Shown piece after piece: positions 36,130-49,149 of a DNA stretch of 64,000 nt. Position 1 is the first letter of the stretch. Each line of letters opens with the position of its first letter. Source of the DNA: Phocoena phocoena (Eukaryota > Chordata > Mammalia > Artiodactyla > Phocoenidae); NCBI RefSeq assembly GCF_963924675.1, contig NC_089236.1, forward strand, positions 62,271,306 through 62,335,305, read 5' to 3'. A program made the translations under genes and the position numbers. The notes under the pieces were generated by a model. The model made no database searches and had not been told where the DNA came from. It saw nothing but the letters and a program-made list of their open reading frames with translations.

Positions 36130-36715
36130 CCTAGTAAAAGTGTAAAGCAATTTCATGGCTTTGCAAAACTTTTTGACAACTTCTGACAAAATTACATGTA
36201 CATCTATCCTATGACCCAGAAATATCAACCCTTTGTATTTCTCCCAAGAGAGGCGGAAATGTATACACATACAAATACTTATAAGAACTTTATACGTAAT
36301 ATGCAAACAATAGAAACAAGTCAATTCTATGTTGACAGAAAAACAGTCATACAATGTTATACTACTCAGCAATAGAAAAGAATATGTTGCTGATACATGC
36401 TAAGCATGTCTCAGGTGTTTCACGTGGAGCAAAGGCAACCATATCCCGAAGCTTACATGCTGTATCATTCATTTATATGAACTACATATTTAATTTCATT
36501 TATGGTATTAGAGCTGAGAACAACGATTGTCTATGAGAGTGGAATGGAGATTGCCCGTAATGTGGTCAACAGAACTTTCTGGGACTACGAGAAAGTTCTA
36601 TATTTGATTGAGGTGTTGCTTACACGGGTGTATACATTTGTAGGAACTCATCATGTTATACATTTAAGATACATCTCACTGTAGGCAAATTTCACTTCAA
36701 TAAAAAATTGAAAGC
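36130..36715 (+). mobile_element. LINE-1 3' end nested in an older L1
   Basis: The block 'atcctatgacccagaaatat', 'tatactactcagcaatagaa', 'cttacacgggtgtatacatt' and 'tcacttcaataaaaaattg' is an ORF2 C-terminal region and 3' UTR ending in an AATAAA tail. L1 coding-type sequence resumes right after it. Confidence 0.75.
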
Positions 36716-37438
36716 AAACAACAAAAACCCATGCATAAAAATAAGTGGACTAAATACTCTAAATGTTTTTAAAAACTACCAGACTGGGTTTTTTGAAATC
36801 CAAATTAAATGCTGCTTAAAAGACACATTAACAAAGACACATGAAAAGACAAAGAAAGGCTGCACGGAAAAGCACGAGAAAAAGATATTTCATGCAAACA
36901 CAAATTCAAATAAAACTAGCATATATAAATTAATATCAGACAAAGTAGAGGAAAGAAAGGAAAGAAGCATTGCTAGACATAAAAAGAGATATTCTTTCAC
37001 ATTCCTCCACAAAGAAGATAAAACAACTCTAAATTTGTATGCACCTAATAATATATACCTGCAAAATATATAGTGCAAAAATTTCCAGAATATAAAGAGA
37101 GGTAGAAAGTTCATAGTGAGAGATTTTAAATACCTATCTCAGTAATGGAAAGAGAAATCAGACAAAAAAATCATTAAGGTTCTAAAAGATTTGAACAATT
37201 ATTCTAACACTCTTGACCTAATTGACTTAATATATGACAAAGCACCAAGAACTGCAGAAGGTACATTATTTTTCAAATAAACATTGAGTAGTTATCAAAA
37301 CTGTATGCAGTTCTAGAAAGCAAGCTGTGGCAAATTTCAAAGGAATTTAATCAGACAGAGTATTTCTCCAGTATAATGAAATCAATAACAGTCAAATCAC
37401 TGTAAAACCACCTTATGTTTGGAAATTGAGTAATTCAT

Positions 37439-37536
37439 AAAGAAAGAAAGAAAGAAAAAGAAAGGAAGAAAGAAAGAAGGAAAGAAAGAAAGAAAGAGAG
37501 GGAGAAGGAAAGGAGGGAGGGAGGGAGGGAGGAAGT
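37439..37536 (+). repeat. (GAAA)n to (GGGA)n purine microsatellite
   Basis: The AAAG-type repeat grades into GGGA units at its right end, a small version of the array at 7703-8797. It is purine-only. The leucine, serine and phenylalanine-rich open frame on the minus strand is an artefact. Confidence 0.9.
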
Positions 37537-38170
37537 GGAATTTTTAGATACCAATCATAAAAGTCCAAATTGGTACCATCGGTTTTGAAAACAGGTAGTA
37601 TCAAATGAAACTGAAAAAAAATGCATGTCCATTGAAGCAGCAATTCCACTCCTAAGAATGTACTCAAGAGAAATGCATACATAAAAAACACATGTACAGA
37701 AATGTTTACAGCAACACTATTTGAAATAGTCCCAAATTGGTTGACATTCCCTTCAAAAGACCATCAAACCATTACAGTAGATAATGGTGCCATATTCGTA
37801 ATATTCATTCAATATATCATCATGTGAAAATGAATGAACTGTAGATATATGCAACTTGGATAATTATCAGTTTTGAGTAAATAACACAGAAGTATGCATA
37901 TTTTGTGACCCTGTGTATATAAAGTTCATCTATATAAATTATGTTAATGGCTATCAGGATAGTAGTTACCTTTGGGGAAGAAAAGAATTGTTAAAGACTG
38001 TAAGAGGGCAAAAAGGGGGCTTTGGGATGCTAACAATGTTCTATTTTCTGACACAAAAACTGGGCTGTGACTAACTGGCGTGTTCATTTTGTGGAAATTC
38101 ATGGAGCTTTACACTTAGGATTTATGGAGCTATCTATATGTATTATTTATACTAAAAAGTTAAAATGAAA

Positions 38171-38635
38171 ATATGGGGAATTTCTTTTGAATATCTTCAG
38201 TAATGGCAAATGTTCACTTCTTTGAGGGTGTGAACTTTTTGAAAAAAATCAAAGGTAATTTTGAAGCTGTTGAGTAAAGTGGTGATTAAACCAAGGAAAG
38301 GTGTTCTGACCAGAAAGGAAGTGCAGCTGTAACATAATGAGATTCTTTATTGAAGCACAGAAAGTGGTCACAAAAATATCATTTCAAAAGGGGACTTCCA
38401 AGAATTTCAATGGTTAGAAAAAACTGATAGGAATAAGTGTACTGTCTGTATGAAATCATGCTATTTGATCATGAAGGCATGTATTTAACTGTGCTTCCAT
38501 ATATAGCTTCTCATTTGGGCCACTCCAAAAATCTGGTGAAGTAAGGCTTATAATCACTTTAGGAAGGCAGGGGTTAATATCCCATTCCTTTAAATTTTGG
38601 AGGGGAAGAGACAGATGAGGGGGAATTTCAGGAAG
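38171..38635. other. Unique or highly diverged sequence, no gene seen
   Basis: Lies between two L1 pieces. Nothing clear. Confidence 0.35.
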
Positions 38636-38950
38636 GTGGTCAAAAGGAACAAACCTTTGTTATAAGATATAAGATAAATAAGTACTAGGCATGTAATATG
38701 CAGCATAAGGACTATAGTTTACACTGCTGAATGTTGTATAGGAAAGTTGTTAGAGAGTAGATCCTGAGTGCTCATCACGAGGAGAAAATTTGTTTTTTTT
38801 TCTTTTTGCATCTATATGAGATGATGGATGTTAATTAAACCTATTGTGGTAATCATTTTACAATATATGCAAATCGAAACATCATGCTGTACACCTTAAA
38901 CTTATACAGTGATGTATGTCAGCTATTTCTCAATAAAACTGGGGAAAAAA
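38636..38950 (+). mobile_element. LINE-1 3' end
   Basis: 'gaatgttgtataggaaagtt', 'gatgatggatgttaattaaa', 'catgctgtacaccttaaact' and 'atttctcaataaaactgggg' form a typical cetartiodactyl L1 3' terminus. Confidence 0.8.
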
Positions 38951-38959
38951 TATTAGAAT

Positions 38960-39018
38960 CACAGAGAAAGAGAGACAGACATGCAGACAGAGAGACAGAG
39001 AGAGAGAGACAGAGACAG
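38960..39018 (+). repeat. (GAGACA)n-like simple repeat
   Basis: Imperfect GAGACA and GA units directly after an L1 tail. The array may have grown from the A-rich tail. Confidence 0.8.
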
Positions 39019-39574
39019 GTAGGCTACCCAGGCAGTGAGTTACCCAAGATTACACACAGTGGGAAAGTGCTAGAGGCTGAATTTGTCCAGCATCTTCTGA
39101 TTCCTGCCCATTTTCTAGTGCCACGCATTCTGGAGAGTAATAAGGATATCTGTATTTCTTTTTATCTTTGAGCTGTTTCCTCACCTACACTACTCTTTCG
39201 AGCCATATAGCATGTTAAGCTTCTGATCATGTATTAAACTAACACACCATTCATAGTATTTGTAAGGCAGCAATTTTGATGTTGTAAGATCAAGCAGTTT
39301 TATATCTAGGTTTGTGCCATCCATGAATGATAAGCTCAGTAAGAAAAATTTTTAAATCACTATTTTTCTTGTACCATTGCCACCAATACCTTTTAAAATC
39401 AAGCTTTTCTTTTGGGGTGAATTTATATGATTCCATTATTTTCTCATGCAGAATTGGGCAGCTATTTAAATTCAAGTACAGAGTTCCTCTTTCAAGTTTG
39501 TTAACACATTCACTAGTGTTTGGATGATATCTCAACCTACTTCATTTTTTTTTACTTTTCTCTCATGCAGTATT

Positions 39575-39741
39575 TCTTTCTTTTTTTTTTAACATCTTTA
39601 TTGGGGTATAATTGCTTTACAATGGTGTGTTAGCGTCTGCTTTATAACAAAGTGAATCAGTTATACATATACATATGTTCCCATATCTCTTCCCTCTTGC
39701 ATCTCCCTGCCTCCCACCCTCCCTATCCCACCCCTCCAGGT
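39575..39741 (-). mobile_element. Short young LINE-1 3' end
   Basis: The same L1 tail as 33548-33902, but cut after about 165 bp: 'aacatctttattggggtata', 'gaatcagttatacatataca' and 'ccctatcccacccctccagg'. I found no clear target duplication. Confidence 0.88.
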
Positions 39742-42700
39742 CAAGCTACTTCTGATGAATTACTCTGTCCTCAGAGAATTAACTTGGAGCATAGAGAGAT
39801 AACTTACTTCCCCATACAATGCATTTTACACAGTAGATGACCAACAAATATTTGCAGGATGCATTAATGAATGGATGGATGATTAATGATACGTAGCACT
39901 TTAATTAGAAGAGAGGCTCAGATCATCCCACTATTTCAGGACCATACCTTGGACATGCTGTAACGTTCTCTGCCCTTTCTAACAACTTACGCAGTTGTGC
40001 TAGGCAATGCTGGAAATGCTTGTGATACCACACATTCACATGTAGGTGGGTGATTCTCACTTTACTGTTAATTTGAGTTTTGTAGCTTTTTGGTGTTTTT
40101 ATTTTTCACTGTGTAGAATCCACATGACCTATGGAAGACAATAGCTAAGAGGTATCACCGGAGCCAAATTAAGCCTTGGCTGATGTATTTCAGAAGATGA
40201 TGTTATCTCGGATTTCTTGTGAGAGGTGGGGAAAGACAATGATTTTTCTTTGTTCACCTTTCTTGACCTATGTTTACAGCTGTGAGTTTTAACAAATTGG
40301 TGGCCTATATACTCACATGCAGAGATCACATGGTGAAACAACTTTTACAAAATCAGAGACTTCTTATATTTCCAGCATTTCATTTTTCTCCAATTTCCGT
40401 GTATCAGTTCAAACAGGAAAGAGATGGCTAACTCAAAGGATTAAGAGAATACTGACAGAGCTATGGGAAAGGTTAAAATGGGGCTGTCCTACAAAATAAA
40501 ACATGCACTGAACATACAACTCAGCAATTGTACTTTTGGGCATTTATCTCAGAGAAATAAAAACTTATGTTCATAGAAGCTGTATTCCTAGAGCGCGAAG
40601 AAAGGCAGAGAAAGGCCTGGGGGCCAGAGAGCAGGGGGCAAATAGAGAAAACTGCATGTCTCTGCTATAAGCAAATATTTTCTTCTAGTATTTCCCAGAG
40701 CGAGATTTTTCTTTTAAAAGTCGTATTTATTTTTCTGAAATTTCATTACATGTTTTTCAGTTGTCTATGTATGCTTCTGCCTAGCCGGCCGTATGATCGG
40801 TATCATTCTACAGGTTGTGAACGTGTGTTTATAATTTTTGTACAGTAAACAAACACCTTGTAAACTGGATACATTTCATTTCTTAAATTTTAATTAAGGG
40901 TATTTTTTAAGCTCTCACAATAAGTAAGTCTTGCCGGAGAAACAATTAAAGGTGGGAAAAGGGGGGAGAGGGTTTCCCTGACCTCTAAGTTATTCATAAC
41001 CCTATGCAGAAGATAGAAATATTTACCAAAACCCACCAGTACATGGAACAAACTGAAAGGGAGGGGAGGCTGTGTCTTTAATCAGGTGTAAAATTCCAAA
41101 TTGAAATATTGACGTCCTTACGCGTAGAGCTTTAAATTACCGCGGCAGTCGTGCGAGCGTTTGTGGTGGGGGGTGAAGTGAGAGCTGTGATACTTCTGCA
41201 TTTCATCCCAGGAACGTAGTTAGTGGAGACTTGAGATGCCTTTGCATCTCTGAGGCAGATCAGGCTTCCTTCCACTCTTCATAATTTTCCTGCAGAAACT
41301 CGAGATGGTTTTTTCCGCAGTCACCTTGTCCCTCTTCCCGTCTCATGTTGCAACTATCTGGACTTCATCAATCTTTCCGCCTTAATCCCTGACCAAATCT
41401 TCTCCTCTTTTCCTGCCACATCACAACATTTGAAGAGAAACAAACTTACGATTTGATCTTAGTTTTTTAACAAGATAGAAAAAATTATGCATATCATCTA
41501 TTAATTTTGAAATGTAGGCCACGTAGGACATTACTGTGACATGAAGGCATGTTTTTTATTGAAATTCCAATTTTTTGAATAGAAGGAAAGATTCGACTGG
41601 GATTTCCTGAATGAAATAAATATCCTCTAACCAGCTTTGCAGTATTTTCATCTGAGGAAATGTAAAAGGATCCGCATCTCCTCTAAAGTATTTATTTAGA
41701 TTTTTTTTCTTTAAAGCTGTGTTTTCTTGCATTTGATTGTCACCAGCAAATATAAGAAGTGATGAGTTTTCCTAACGGCTGGAACGAAACAAGATCTCTC
41801 ATTAAGTAGCAAAGAATCCAACAGCCTTTGTTCTTTGTGTTCACTTTCCTTACACAATGACTTCTAATTTGCCCAACTGTTACCTTCAAAGTAAAAGGAA
41901 GAATCTGATTTATAATCAACACAATTTGCTCAGTTTTACAAAAATTGTTTGGTTTAAATAATTTGTACAGAATGAAGATGTCAAAAACACTTCAGATTTT
42001 ACTTATCTTCTAAAACAGATTTGCTTTGAAATCCAATCTAACTAGTATATACATTTTGAGTCTATTAGTCTTTAATAAAAGATAGTGGATATTTTTATCA
42101 GACTGCCTCTGCAGAATAACACCACTACTCTGCATTTAAAAAAAAGCATCTTTATCTTGAAAAAGTTGGAATATCTTTCATCTCATTGTATCCTAATTCA
42201 GGGGCAGTAGAATCCATCTTGCAGATGAAGGATTGAGACAGAGACAAATGATTTGTTGTCCAAAGTGACATCTGCATAAGGGCTGGCCCTGCGTGAACTT
42301 AAGACCCTCACATCCAGCGTCACTTGCTCTGCTCGCAGTAGCCAACAGTGCAGGAGCAACGGGGACTGATGTAAAAGCTCCTATCTCCCTCTGCAATTCC
42401 AGCAGCAGTGGTCACTACCCTTCTGAAGATGGCTGCTGCAGGCACACTTTAAAAGTAGAAACTCAGGAAGTAAGAGAAAGCGTTTGGGTTTGTTTTCTGG
42501 GGCAGGAGAACTCCTCTTAGCAGGATGCTAAACTGGTCACTCCTGGAAGTCACACTTTTCATCCCCAAAATGACAGCTCTCTAAAGGAAATAAATAACCC
42601 CTCCCATCCTGCATATTGCCAGGGAACTCCGTGGAAAAAGACGTGCGACCCAGGGCAGTGTGCTGCAGAGGCTGCATGCGCTGGGGCTGGGGGTGTAAAG

Positions 42701-45700
42701 GAGAGAAGGGCCAGGAAAGACAGAAAGGCAGATGGTAGGTGATGAGCAGCCAGGGCTGGGTAAGAAAAGAGAGGAGTTGAAAGAAAATGGGGAACTTACC
42801 GAGATTGGCTACAAAGGCTAGAAAAGCCTCGAAGTGCTGCCCCTTGAAGATGGATTCACTGTATCAGGAGCCTATAAACCCTGTAAAACCAAAAGAAAGA
42901 ACGGTCAGGAAGGGTAGGGCTGAGGCAAGACCTGTGGTTACTAACTCACGAGTGACGAAGAATAGGAAGATTTAAGTCCACTACTAAACAGCATTTCTAT
43001 AAACACTTCAACCAAAATGCTTAATCAATTCTTCGGTCAATATCCATGGTACTCAATTGTTCCCTTTTTGTGACAAATCCCAGAGAAGTAACCTCAATCT
43101 GTTACCCTTTGCGAAACTGCTGATTCTGGGTGGCCTCAGAAACAAAGCTGCAGCACACGCATTTTGAGGAAGGAAAGTAAAAATGTAACCTCAGGTCCAG
43201 TGTTTTGGGAACTGAAAGACTTTGGTTGCCAGCTCCAGGCTCCTTTATCTCTTCCGTCTCAAATTAGGAAGAAAAACCTGTTCTCCCTGACTGCATTCCT
43301 TTTCAAAAATTTTCCTTTCTCATACCCAGATGGTGCCCTTTGAACTTAAAAGCTAAAGAACTTTGTTCCCCACTGTAAATCGTCCCCAAGGCCACGTTGC
43401 TTTTCCATTTAGCTGCCAAGCTGGGGAGAATTGGCAGCTATACTGGACAATTAGGACTTTGAAATATTATCCCAGCACATATGTAACAGGTTAGCACAGC
43501 GCCTGGACACGAAAGGGAGTGCCTTCCTTCCCTCTGGGCACTAACCTAGGCGGGTCTAGTTGCATTTCTACCACCGAGATAGGGGAAAGCTGGTGTCCTA
43601 AGAGGGGACAGATACAGAAGAAAAGAAAAATATGAAAGAATGTTGCTGGACTCTTATTTTAAAATTCAGTTTTAGATTGATAAGTCATTGAGCAAAGCCT
43701 GAAAAAAAAAATCAAAGGGAGAAAAAGACAACAGGAAATGAAAATATTAATGCTGAAACCCCTAAAAGCAATCACCTTTAACTCTAGCTGTAAAACAGTC
43801 CACACTCTAAAACTCAAGTCCAAAGTATTACAGACACTGACCAAAGACCTATCACTGAACTGTCTCTATTAATAATTAGGGATGACTTTAAGTTTTTCCC
43901 TAGCACTTTATTTAGTACAATCCAATCTAGGTGTATCTCCTAGAAAAAATAAGCAATAGCAGGACTGTTATTTATATAATCTGTGAAAATAAGCATTATC
44001 CCACTCTTCTAGTCCCTGAATAAAACCAGACATATGGTGGGTATTAAAAAGCAAATGTAGTCTATCACAACTTTGTAAATTTTTGTTTGATTCTTCATGG
44101 AACCTCTCACTTAAAGGGAATTTTCCTGCTTCAGTCTTCCTTTAAGAGATGAATTCTCTAAAACACTACCCACCGCTTTCAAAATCCTTAAATCCAGAGA
44201 AAAGTGGCTCTTAAAAGTATTCAGATTAACCTGGAAATAATACGGAAGTTTAGCCTGCTAAGAAGTATGTGGGCCTTTCTAGCTATTCCTCATGATTTCC
44301 TGACCAGAAGAGAAAATAACTTCTAGCTTCACCTTGAGCTAATAAGTCAAGAGAAATTTGAGCCAATGTTTAAAGAGGACATACATAATCCAGACTGTTA
44401 TACCGAAAAGAGAATTGTATTGGATTTGGTTGAGTTTTCAGAGTTTGATGGAAAGACTAGATCAGGGATCAGAAAGATGTGGGTATTAGTCTTAGATATG
44501 CAAACTTGAGCAGTACCTCTCTGATTCTCACTTTCCTCATCTACAAAATAGGATAAGAGAATCCATTGGGCCAATCTTTATTTTATGTGAGAATTTCATA
44601 ACTATAACCAGATATACATTATCATTCACAGTTAGAGGGTATTCATTCAACAGACTCATTTTGAGAGTTCCACCTTCCAAAAGGATTTTATTCCATTTAA
44701 ATGTTTATTATCATTGGGTGTAGCCAAAACCTCTGGTGTCTCTGGAAATAATAAGAAGGGTTAAATCTCAGGTATCACAAAGCTTGCTTTATTCCTCTGA
44801 CCTCTAAACCCTTAATTCTGGAAGTCCTGCCTATCCTCTCCATGCAGACAGCTTGATCTCACTTGGGGTAGGGAAAGAGATGCTTCTAAATTTAGTCTAA
44901 GTGGATTTAACATATGGCATCATACCTTCCCGGGTCAAGAGGTCCCTGTGTTTCTGGAAAACTGGAAGACAGATTTTGCTGGGTGGTAGAAATTGGAGAA
45001 GGAAGACCATTCAACTATTTGGAGAAAAACAGTGACTTGAGGATGTGGGGTTGCTTTAAACTAAATTTCTAAAAGAAGGCTATGCCCTAATGCTAAAAAG
45101 CCTTCTTGATTTAGGCCTTTGCGATATTTCCCTGATGGCATTTAAGACATATTAAATTATTTGGCATTTGGTCCATGTGTGAAATGGACTCAGCTCTAAG
45201 TGAGTTACTCAGCCTTGGACTTGGTAAATTATCTTTATTGGATTTGAGGATAAAAATAAATAGAAGCACAAGGAGGGTTAGAATTGAGGTTTTCTTTTCC
45301 AAAGCCAAAGGCTCAGAGTCAATAAAAAGTCAAAAGATAAAGGCATAAGAAAAAACAACAGCAACAGTGAGATTAAGACTTTTAAATTGGAAACAAGTTT
45401 TTTTTTGGAAACAATTTTTAATAAAACTGTGATTCAAACCTTATAAGTTTCTTATTAAAAAAGACCTGGCTTTAATTTCAGGTGAGCATGGGTGGCTTCA
45501 GATCAGCAATGACAGTAATGTGTATTTTGGCGAACTTCAAATACTCATGAGGGAAAAACAGGTATGACCCGCCATATTTCCTTATGGCTTAAGTAAGGCA
45601 TCAGGATTCATGCTCTTATGTCTGTCTGGGATATCCACGATTACTAACATTCTTATAAATGTTTTTTTCCCTCGTTGCACCAAAGGCATAAAAGGACTCC

Positions 45701-46353
45701 AAGAAAAGAGCAGCTTTCGAGACAGAGCTGAAATGGTGTAAAATCCAAAATGAAGGTGTATATTTGGTTCTGTACAATAAAACGATGGCAGTAAGTGTCA
45801 TTGTAAACTATGTGAACACTGCCATCTAATGCATTGCTAAAACTCAGCAAGTGCTTTGGAAAGTTTTGCTGGGAAGCAAGAGAAACAGAAAATACCCACC
45901 TAATTAAGATCACTACCGTCAGGATTTTACTTTACATTAAATGGAATACAGTATTTACATAAATCATGGCTCTTGTGCCTTACTTTTCAGCACACCAGCA
46001 GTACTTGTTTTCTGAATACCTCTATCTTTTCTCATCTTCCAAGAATAGATTTTTTTTTTATCTTACCAGTGCTGTGTAGCAAATAGTATTTAAATTAAGA
46101 CCTTTTCTATCTGAGGGCTGCCTTGTAGCTTGGAGAAAACAGGTCATCAAAACATATCAATTGAAAAAATCCAAAGACCTAGAGAAGATCCACCAGTGTG
46201 TCTTTATTCAATGTGGGATGTGATTAAAACGTCAGATGTTGTGTTAGAAGCTATCAATCCTGTATCCACCATGGCCATTTTCATTGCTTCAAGACTATTT
46301 AGAAAAAAAATTTTTGAAACTCTGTTCACCATGGTTGAGCTAAAAGAAGCATA
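39742..46353. other. Largest repeat-poor stretch, no gene seen
   Basis: About 6.6 kb with few recognisable repeats. A faint forward MIR-like segment lies around 44460-44580 ('ctttcctcatctacaaaata'). A CpG-richer patch lies near 41115-41160 ('acgcgtagag', 'accgcggcagtcgtgcgag'). Open frames (60-93 codons) have no recognised domain. Low repeat density may mean constraint, but that is inference. Confidence 0.4.
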
Positions 46354-46412
46354 TCACACACATGTACACACACCTACACACACAAACACACGCATACACA
46401 CACACACACACA
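46354..46412 (+). repeat. (CA)n-rich simple repeat
   Basis: Interrupted CA units from 'cacacacatgtacacacacc' to a clean CA run before 'caataaaac'. Confidence 0.9.
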
Positions 46413-47334
46413 ATAAAACTATCATAACTTCCCCTAATCTTTACATAAGGAATATTTGGGGAAAAAATACTTAAAAGATATATCAACCACTTCTAATATT
46501 AGCACTTTGCAAAAGGGCTCTACTAAAACTTCAAATGAGTCTGGCACAATCATCTATATAAACTCTATAAGCAAGTAAGTTGAAATAATCCTGTATTCTT
46601 TGGTTTCACTGCCAGGAAATAGCTGAAGGTCATCTTGCTGCAACAATTCCCACCCTGAAGAAACTGCAAATCACATTGACCAAGAAAGGATGAGTAGTGG
46701 GGCAAAGGAGAGAGGGTGCAGTAAATCTGCTAAGTTTGGGGAAAGTGCTGCTGTAAACTTCAGCTGAGGTGAGTCCTTCATGGTAGCGAAAGATATGTGA
46801 GGGGCAAGACAGTTGTTTATACAGACAATGGTAGAATGTTTAGAAAATGATTGCATTTGCGCTTCATTAATTCACTCAGTTTGCTGAGCTGAGACCAAAG
46901 AGTGATGGAGAGATCAATGAGATGATGTCTCCACGTTTTAAACTTTCCACCCCAGTAGGAGAAAGAAGATATCTTCATAAATACATAATATATGTATATA
47001 TTATATGTATATATTTTTACATAAATATATGTGACATAATATGGCTCACAAATACATAGTATATTTGAAAAGAGTTTAGTAATTAGCAGAGTAGATGCCC
47101 AATAATTATATTTTTGAACGTGTGGATAACTATTTGGATAAATGAATAAATGGATTTATGAATTAGTGTCCTAAGAGAGGTTATGGGAGTTCACAGAAAA
47201 GACAAATGATTTCTGTTAATTTTGGTAAGCTGGGGAGTGGAGACAAGTTATGGTAGTGACAATAGTAAGTAAGGCCATTGGAGGCAGAAAGAATAATAAA
47301 GGCTTGGAGACAGGAATTTATTCTGAATGAATGC

Positions 47335-48880
47335 ATTTCTGTTTGCCTGATGATCTAAAGATGAGGGGGAAATTCCTACCTCCCACCATATACAAAAATT
47401 GGCTCAAAAGAGATCAATGATCTAAATATAAGACTTAAAACCCCGAGAAGCAAACATGGAGGCAAATCATGACACTAGATTTGACAATGAATTCTTAGCT
47501 ATGAAACCAAAAGTACAAACACCAAAATTAAAAATAAATTGGACTTCAGCAGAAATTTAAAACTTCTGTGCATCAAAGGACATTATCAAGAAAGTGAAAG
47601 GGCAACCAACAGAATGGAAGAAAATACTGGTAATTCGTTTATCTGACAAGCATCTGGTAAATAGGATACACAGAGAACTCTTGAAACCCCAAAACAAACA
47701 AAAGGATAAAAAACACAGTTAATGAAGGGCAAAGGACTTAAATTAAATAAACATCTGTCCAAAGCACATGACATCGTTAACCATTAAAGAAAAGTAAATT
47801 GAAGCTGCAATGAGGTACTGCTTCACACCCGTTAACATGGCTATAATTTCTTTAAAACTACAAGTGTTGTCAAGGATGTGGAGAAACTGGCACCCTTACA
47901 TGTTGCTGGTGGAAATGTTAAATGGTTCCTTCACTGTGGAAAATAGTTTGGCAGTTCCTCAAAAAGTTAAACATAAAATTTCCTTATGACCCAGAAATTC
48001 CACTCCTAGGTATCTATCCAAAAGATATGAAAGCAGGTACTCAAACAACTATATATACATGCATGTTCATAGCAGCACTCTTCACACTATCTAAATACAA
48101 CCCAGAGGTCCATCCATGGGTGAACAGATGAACAAATGTGGCATATCCATACTATGGAATACTATTTGGCCATGAAAAGGAAGGAAGTACTCATACATGC
48201 TAATAGTGATGAAACTCAAAAACATTATGCTGGGCTTCCCTGGTGGCGCAGTGGTTGGGAATCTGCCTGCCAATGTAGGGGACACAGGTTCGAGCCCTGG
48301 TCTGGGAGGATCCCACATGCCGCGGAGCAACTAGCCCCGTGAGCCACAATTACTGAGCCTGCGCGTCTGGAGCCTGTGCTCTGCAACGAGAGGCCGCGAT
48401 AGTGAGAGGTCGGCACACCGCGATGAAGGGTGGCCCCCGCTTGTCGCAACTAGAGAAAGCCCTCGCACAGAAATGAAGAGCCAACGCAGCCATAAATAAA
48501 TAAAATTTAAAAATAAAAAAGGCAAAATTCCTTTAAAAAAAAACAAACAAAAATATTATGCTAAGTGCAAGAAGCTAGACACAAAAAGGTCACATATTAC
48601 ATAATTCCAAATATCTGAAATATCCAGAAAAGTCAAATCCATTTTCTGACAGGAAGCAGACTGATGGTTTCCAAGGGCTGGGGGGAGGGGAGAATGAGGA
48701 GTTCCTGCTCAATGGCTGTGCCGTTTCCTTTCAAAACGATGAAACTGTTTTGGGAGTACAGAGAGAGAGATGGTGGTTGTACCACACTGTGAATGTACCA
48801 GATGCCACCGGACTGTTCACTCTCAAATACCTAATTTTATTCTGTATGAATTTCACCTAAATTTAAAAAAATTATTAAGG
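47335..48880 (+). mobile_element. Old LINE-1 (ORF2 3' end and 3' UTR), interrupted by a SINE
   Basis: The ordered landmarks are 'gatcaatgatctaaatataa', 'cttctgtgcatcaaaggaca', 'caaccaacagaatggaagaa', 'aggatgtggagaaactggca', 'ccagaaattccactcctagg' and 'actatggaatactatttggc'. After the SINE come a typical 3' UTR with 'gatggtttccaagggctggg' and 'ctgtgaatgtaccagatgcc'. Short L1 ORF2-derived frames remain (for example 47922-48131) but are broken, so the element is dead. Confidence 0.85.
48232..48548 (+). mobile_element. Long-form CHR SINE (about 317 bp)
   Basis: It starts 'gggcttccctggtggcgcag' and has a B box, 'ggttcgagccc'. Unlike the other copies it goes on past the body into 'tcgcaactagagaaagccct', 'cgcacagaaatgaagagcca' and 'acgcagccataaataaataa'. 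Target duplications are aaaaacattatgct (48218-48231) and aaaaatattatgct (48549-48562), one mismatch. The longer 3' module marks a separate, older CHR subfamily. It is inserted in an L1. Confidence 0.94.
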
Positions 48881-49149
48881 AAATAGGAGAGCAGGATACA
48901 GAATAAAAAGATAAGTTGAATAATTGTTATTTGCTGCCAATCAAATGCACACACAGGGAAGAATCACTCTTTGTAAGTTCTCGGTTAGAAGAGCGACGTG
49001 ATCATCTCCATGCTAGGGGACGTTTGAAGTAGCTGCAGTGTGTGGTAGAGATTGGACAAAGTGACAGGAAGCAAAACTACCTGCTCGTAATTTTAAAAGT
49101 AGTTCTGCTGCAGGAAAGAAAGTGGGGCGCAAGAAGATGACCATGTCCC

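Larger units (their letters stand above)
34930..38170 (+). mobile_element. Old LINE-1 remnant, nested and interrupted
   Basis: The block looks like a forward, heavily mutated L1. An early A-rich region has 'aacatccagagaaaaattac' and 'gaagacaaataaagacattt'. An ORF2 5' part has 'aataagtggactaaatactc', 'gatatttcatgcaaacacaa' and 'tttgtatgcacctaataata'. An ORF2 end has 'caattccactcctaagaatg' and 'tttacagcaacactatttga'. Another L1 3' end (36130-36715) and a purine microsatellite (37439-37536) interrupt it. The 121-codon frame at 36708-37073 is a relic of L1 ORF2 and not a gene. Whether the 3' piece belongs to the same insertion is uncertain. Confidence 0.7.
46870..49110 (-). mobile_element. Degraded L2, apparently split by an L1 insertion
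   Basis: The left part (46870-47330) and the right part (about 48885-49110; 'gcgacgtgatcatctccatg', 'gtagctgcagtgtgtggtag') both resemble antisense L2. The L1 at 47335-48880 lies between them. Diverged, so the assignment is tentative. Confidence 0.4.

Noticed and set aside
36708..37073. 121-codon plus-strand frame
   Set aside because: It is a relic of L1 ORF2 in an otherwise broken old L1. It is not an independent gene.
47922..48131. 69-codon plus-strand frame with a clear protein-like pattern
   Set aside because: It is the C-terminal part of L1 ORF2, cut off by mutations on both sides.
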